Source: Acidobacteriota bacterium (GTDB lineage: Bacteria; Acidobacteriota; Vicinamibacteria; Marinacidobacterales; Marinacidobacteraceae). From it: a stretch of 64,000 bases of DNA. The notes under the pieces are model-generated. The model saw only the letters and a list, made by a program, of their open reading frames with translations, had not been told where the DNA came from and ran no database searches. Positions 61,832 through 64,000 of this stretch are shown here, one piece after another; positions within the stretch are counted from its first letter, which is position 1, and every line of letters begins with the position of its first letter. Where the stretch lies: contig VXNL01000064.1 in NCBI GenBank assembly GCA_009840635.1, positions 17,906 to 81,905 of the forward strand. Direction: 5' to 3'. Made by a program: the position numbers and the translations under genes.

Positions 61832-64000
61832 GTGGACCGCATCGAAGCCCTCGCCCGGCCCGACAAGTGGTACCTGGGGGGACTCGACGGGGTGCTCTGG
61901 GCGCCGCCGTTTCCCCGCTGGCTGCACCGGCCTGGATTCTGGGACGCGGCCCATCTGCTGCAGTACGAGGCGGGTCCGTGTTTCTCGGTGGCCCTGCTGG
62001 ACCGTTCGGGCGCGGAGATTCCGCTGTCGGCGGGGCCGGACGGACTCCGCTGGCGTCCGGGCGCGTTGGTCGCCCGGTGGCGGACCGGGGAGGGCGAGCT
62101 GGTGGTCGAGACCCGGCAGGTCCTCCCCGGCGGCGTCCTCGAGAGCGCCTGGGCACTCCCGCACGGGGCGGCCGCGGGTTTCCTGGTGGCGTTCACGGCC
62201 CAGCCAGCGGGCTCGGTGACCGGGCTGCAGCGGTCCTCCGGGGGAGTGCGGTGGGTGCGGCGTCTCGCCGACCGGGCCGGGCAGGAGCTGTCGATCGGGA
62301 TGGGGATCGGCGGATCCGGCGCCACCGCGTGGCGCAGGATTCTCCACTCGGAGGGCGGTGCGCAGCCCGATTGGATCGCGTCTCCGTTCGCGGAAGGGGG
62401 GGCCGGGGACGTTGAAGACGCGGGCGGCATCCTCGAGCCGGCCAACGGTCAGCGCGGCTGGATCTGGGTGGCGGTGGCGTTCCCGGTTCCCGCCTCCGCC
62501 CCGGCGCCCCTCTCGCTCCGCATGCATCTCGACCCGCGGCTGCCCGAACCGCCGTGGCAACGGAGCCGCGTCCCGGCGGATCACCTCTCCTGGGATTCCT
62601 TCTTCGCCGGCTTCCCCGCCTTCACCTGCGGCGACCCCTGCCTGGACCGGTATTTCGACTACCGCATCCACGGCCTCGGGCTCAACCGCATCGAGGGCCG
62701 CTCGGGCCACGTGCGCCACCCCTGCATCGCGGAAGGGATCGAGTACTTCCACGTCCCGATCACCTATAGCGCACAGTGCCACATGATGGAGATGCGCTGG
62801 CGCGCGGGCGGCCGCGAGGCGTGGGGATCGCTCCTCAACTTCCTCGACAACCAGGAGGAGGACGGGTCGCTTCACGGACGGCTCTACCCGAACCACCTCG
62901 AGCGCACCGACTTCTACCACGCGAACTGGGGCGACGCCCTGCTCGCGGTGCACGCGATGCACCCCGACCCCGCCGCCCTGGCCCGCTGCTACGGGGGCCT
63001 GTCCCGTTACGCCCACTGGCTGAACCGTTCGCGCGACCCCGAGGGCTCGGGCATGTTCACCGTCGTGAATCACTTCGAGACCGGGCAGGAGTACATGTCG
63101 CGGTACCTGGCGGTGGACCCGGAGGCGGACGTGCGCGGCTGGGAGCCGCGCCTGCGCCTCAAGGGAATCGACGTGACGGTCTATGCCCATCAGCTCTTCC
63201 GCGCGCTCGCGATGCTGGCCGGGCGGGTCGGGCGGACCGGCGACGCCTCCGACTGGCGGGCGCTCGAGATGCGTTGCGCGGCCGCGATCACGGAGCGCAT
63301 GTGGTGCCCCGAGGAGCGCTTCTTCACCGACGTGGACGGACGGACCTTTGAACGCACCGGCGTCAAGGCCGCGGTGGGTTTCTATCCGATGCTGACCGGC
63401 CTGGTGGACGCCGCCCGTCTCGACGCCATGATGGACCACCTCGAGAACCCGCGGACCTTCGGCACCCCCTTTCCGGTGCCGTCGTCCAGCGTGGACGACC
63501 CCCGTTTTTCCGCCGAGGGGATCTGGCGGGGCAAGCGGCGCAACTGCCCGTGGAACGGCCGTGTGTGGCCGATGACGACCAGCCACGTGATCGAAGGGCT
63601 GCTCCGCTGCTGGCGGCGGGGGAACCGGCGCGCCGGTGAGCTGGCCGCGGACCGGCTCCTCCGCTTCGTGCACTTGATGTTCGAAGACGGCGACCCGCGT
63701 CGCCCCAACGCCTTCGAGCACTACAACCCCTATACCGGCCGGGCCTGCCACTTCCGCGGCATCGACGACTACCAGCACTCGTGGGTGCTGGACCTCCTCG
63801 CCCGGGGGATCGCCGGGCTTCACTTCGACGAGGAGGGCGTCGAGGTGGTGGCGCTGCCCCACGCGCTGTCCCGGGTGCGGCTGGGGCCGGTGCGCGTCCG
63901 CGGCCGCAGCGTCGCGGTCGAGCTCGACGACGGCCGGACCTCGCTCGCGGTGGATGGAACCCGGTATGAGGGGCCCCGGGAGCGCGCGCTCCGGGTGGGG
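61832..64000 (+). CDS. six-hairpin glycosidase-like protein (GH63/debranching type), partial
   Basis: The frame is open from GTG at 61832 to the window end (723 codons). It has no signal peptide. The first ~230 residues are a beta-rich domain (KWYLGGLDGVLWAPPFPRWLHRPGFWDAAHLL), the rest an alpha/alpha toroid: FAGFPAFTCGDPCLDRYFDYRIHGLGLNRIEG, YSAQCHMMEMRWRAGGREAWGSLLNFLDNQEEDGSLHGRLYP, NWGDALLAVHAM and CPWNGRVWPMTTSHVIEGLLRCWRRG, which resembles the R-G-P-x-W-P segment of GH63 and glycogen-debranching enzymes. Substrate unknown. The start codon is uncertain because no ATG lies in frame. Confidence 0.75.
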   Translation, partial: MDRIEALARPDKWYLGGLDGVLWAPPFPRWLHRPGFWDAAHLLQYEAGPCFSVALLDRSGAEIPLSAGPDGLRWRPGALVARWRTGEGELVVETRQVLPGGVLESAWALPHGAAAGFLVAFTAQPAGSVTGLQRSSGGVRWVRRLADRAGQELSIGMGIGGSGATAWRRILHSEGGAQPDWIASPFAEGGAGDVEDAGGILEPANGQRGWIWVAVAFPVPASAPAPLSLRMHLDPRLPEPPWQRSRVPADHLSWDSFFAGFPAFTCGDPCLDRYFDYRIHGLGLNRIEGRSGHVRHPCIAEGIEYFHVPITYSAQCHMMEMRWRAGGREAWGSLLNFLDNQEEDGSLHGRLYPNHLERTDFYHANWGDALLAVHAMHPDPAALARCYGGLSRYAHWLNRSRDPEGSGMFTVVNHFETGQEYMSRYLAVDPEADVRGWEPRLRLKGIDVTVYAHQLFRALAMLAGRVGRTGDASDWRALEMRCAAAITERMWCPEERFFTDVDGRTFERTGVKAAVGFYPMLTGLVDAARLDAMMDHLENPRTFGTPFPVPSSSVDDPRFSAEGIWRGKRRNCPWNGRVWPMTTSHVIEGLLRCWRRGNRRAGELAADRLLRFVHLMFEDGDPRRPNAFEHYNPYTGRACHFRGIDDYQHSWVLDLLARGIAGLHFDEEGVEVVALPHALSRVRLGPVRVRGRSVAVELDDGRTSLAVDGTRYEGPRERALRVG

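Noticed and set aside
61643..63862. 739-codon minus-strand frame opposite the glycosidase-like gene
   Set aside because: The plus strand reads as a coherent alpha/alpha-toroid protein continuing off the edge; the minus frame has no motif.

Overview
This window is high-GC bacterial chromosome spanning the replication origin. The order gyrA-gyrB-dnaN-(oriC)-dnaA on the minus strand, facing rpmH-rnpA-yidD-yidC-rsmG-parA-parB-bactofilin-F-type ATP synthase on the plus strand, is the classic origin landmark. A perfect parS site lies in front of parA. The host is a Gram-negative: it has a TonB-dependent receptor, lipoproteins, an MltF-like lytic transglycosylase and a bactofilin/atpF' arrangement of the type seen in Acidobacteriota and former Deltaproteobacteria. 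I suspect Acidobacteriota or a near relative, but no 16S rRNA gene is present to prove it.

Left arm (1-20.5 kb, mostly minus strand): a partial PQQ-type beta-propeller protein, two toxin-antitoxin style antitoxins without visible toxins flanking an M1 aminopeptidase, a TonB-dependent receptor, a SIR2 deacylase, an intact AbrB/PIN toxin-antitoxin pair, a glutamine-amidotransferase-like protein and a set of exported or cytoplasmic amide and peptide hydrolases (D-aminoacylase-type amidohydrolase, CocE/S15 hydrolase, isoaspartyl peptidase). An MltF-like lipoprotein with two solute-binding domains, tRNA-Arg(ACG), tRNA-Glu(CTC), a PspC protein, a rhomboid protease, and an aminotransferase/epimerase pair for sugar modification complete the arm.

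Middle (20.5-27.3 kb): rsmI, then two neighbouring amino-sugar enzymes that each keep only the C-terminal half of a normally two-domain enzyme (a GlmU-like acetyltransferase and a GlmS-like isomerase), then a PcrA/UvrD helicase, a repeat cluster, pyrE and a small lipoprotein gene following gyrA.

Origin core (27.3-47.5 kb): replication initiation (dnaA, dnaN, gyrase), a helically phased run of DnaA boxes beside an AT-rich block, ribosomal protein L34, RNase P protein, membrane insertion (yidD, yidC), segregation (parAB/parS), a bactofilin, and atpF'-F-H-A-G-D-C. Subunits a and c are not in the window.

Right arm (47.5-64 kb): three small exported proteins of unknown function (two are tandem paralogues), a sulfatase lipoprotein, a DUF255 thioredoxin-like protein that appears to start at CTG, fabH, and a divergent plus-strand operon: HAD-IB phosphatase, LarA-like protein, a 1473-residue four-domain enzyme (fatty acyl reductase, AMP-ligase, acyl carrier, PlsC acyltransferase) and an NAD-dependent epimerase. 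The four-domain enzyme has the architecture reported for ElbD of Myxococcus xanthus, so the operon is a candidate bacterial ether-lipid pathway. A partial six-hairpin glycosidase-like gene runs off the right edge. Genes are packed tightly, with many ATGA/GTGA stop-start overlaps.
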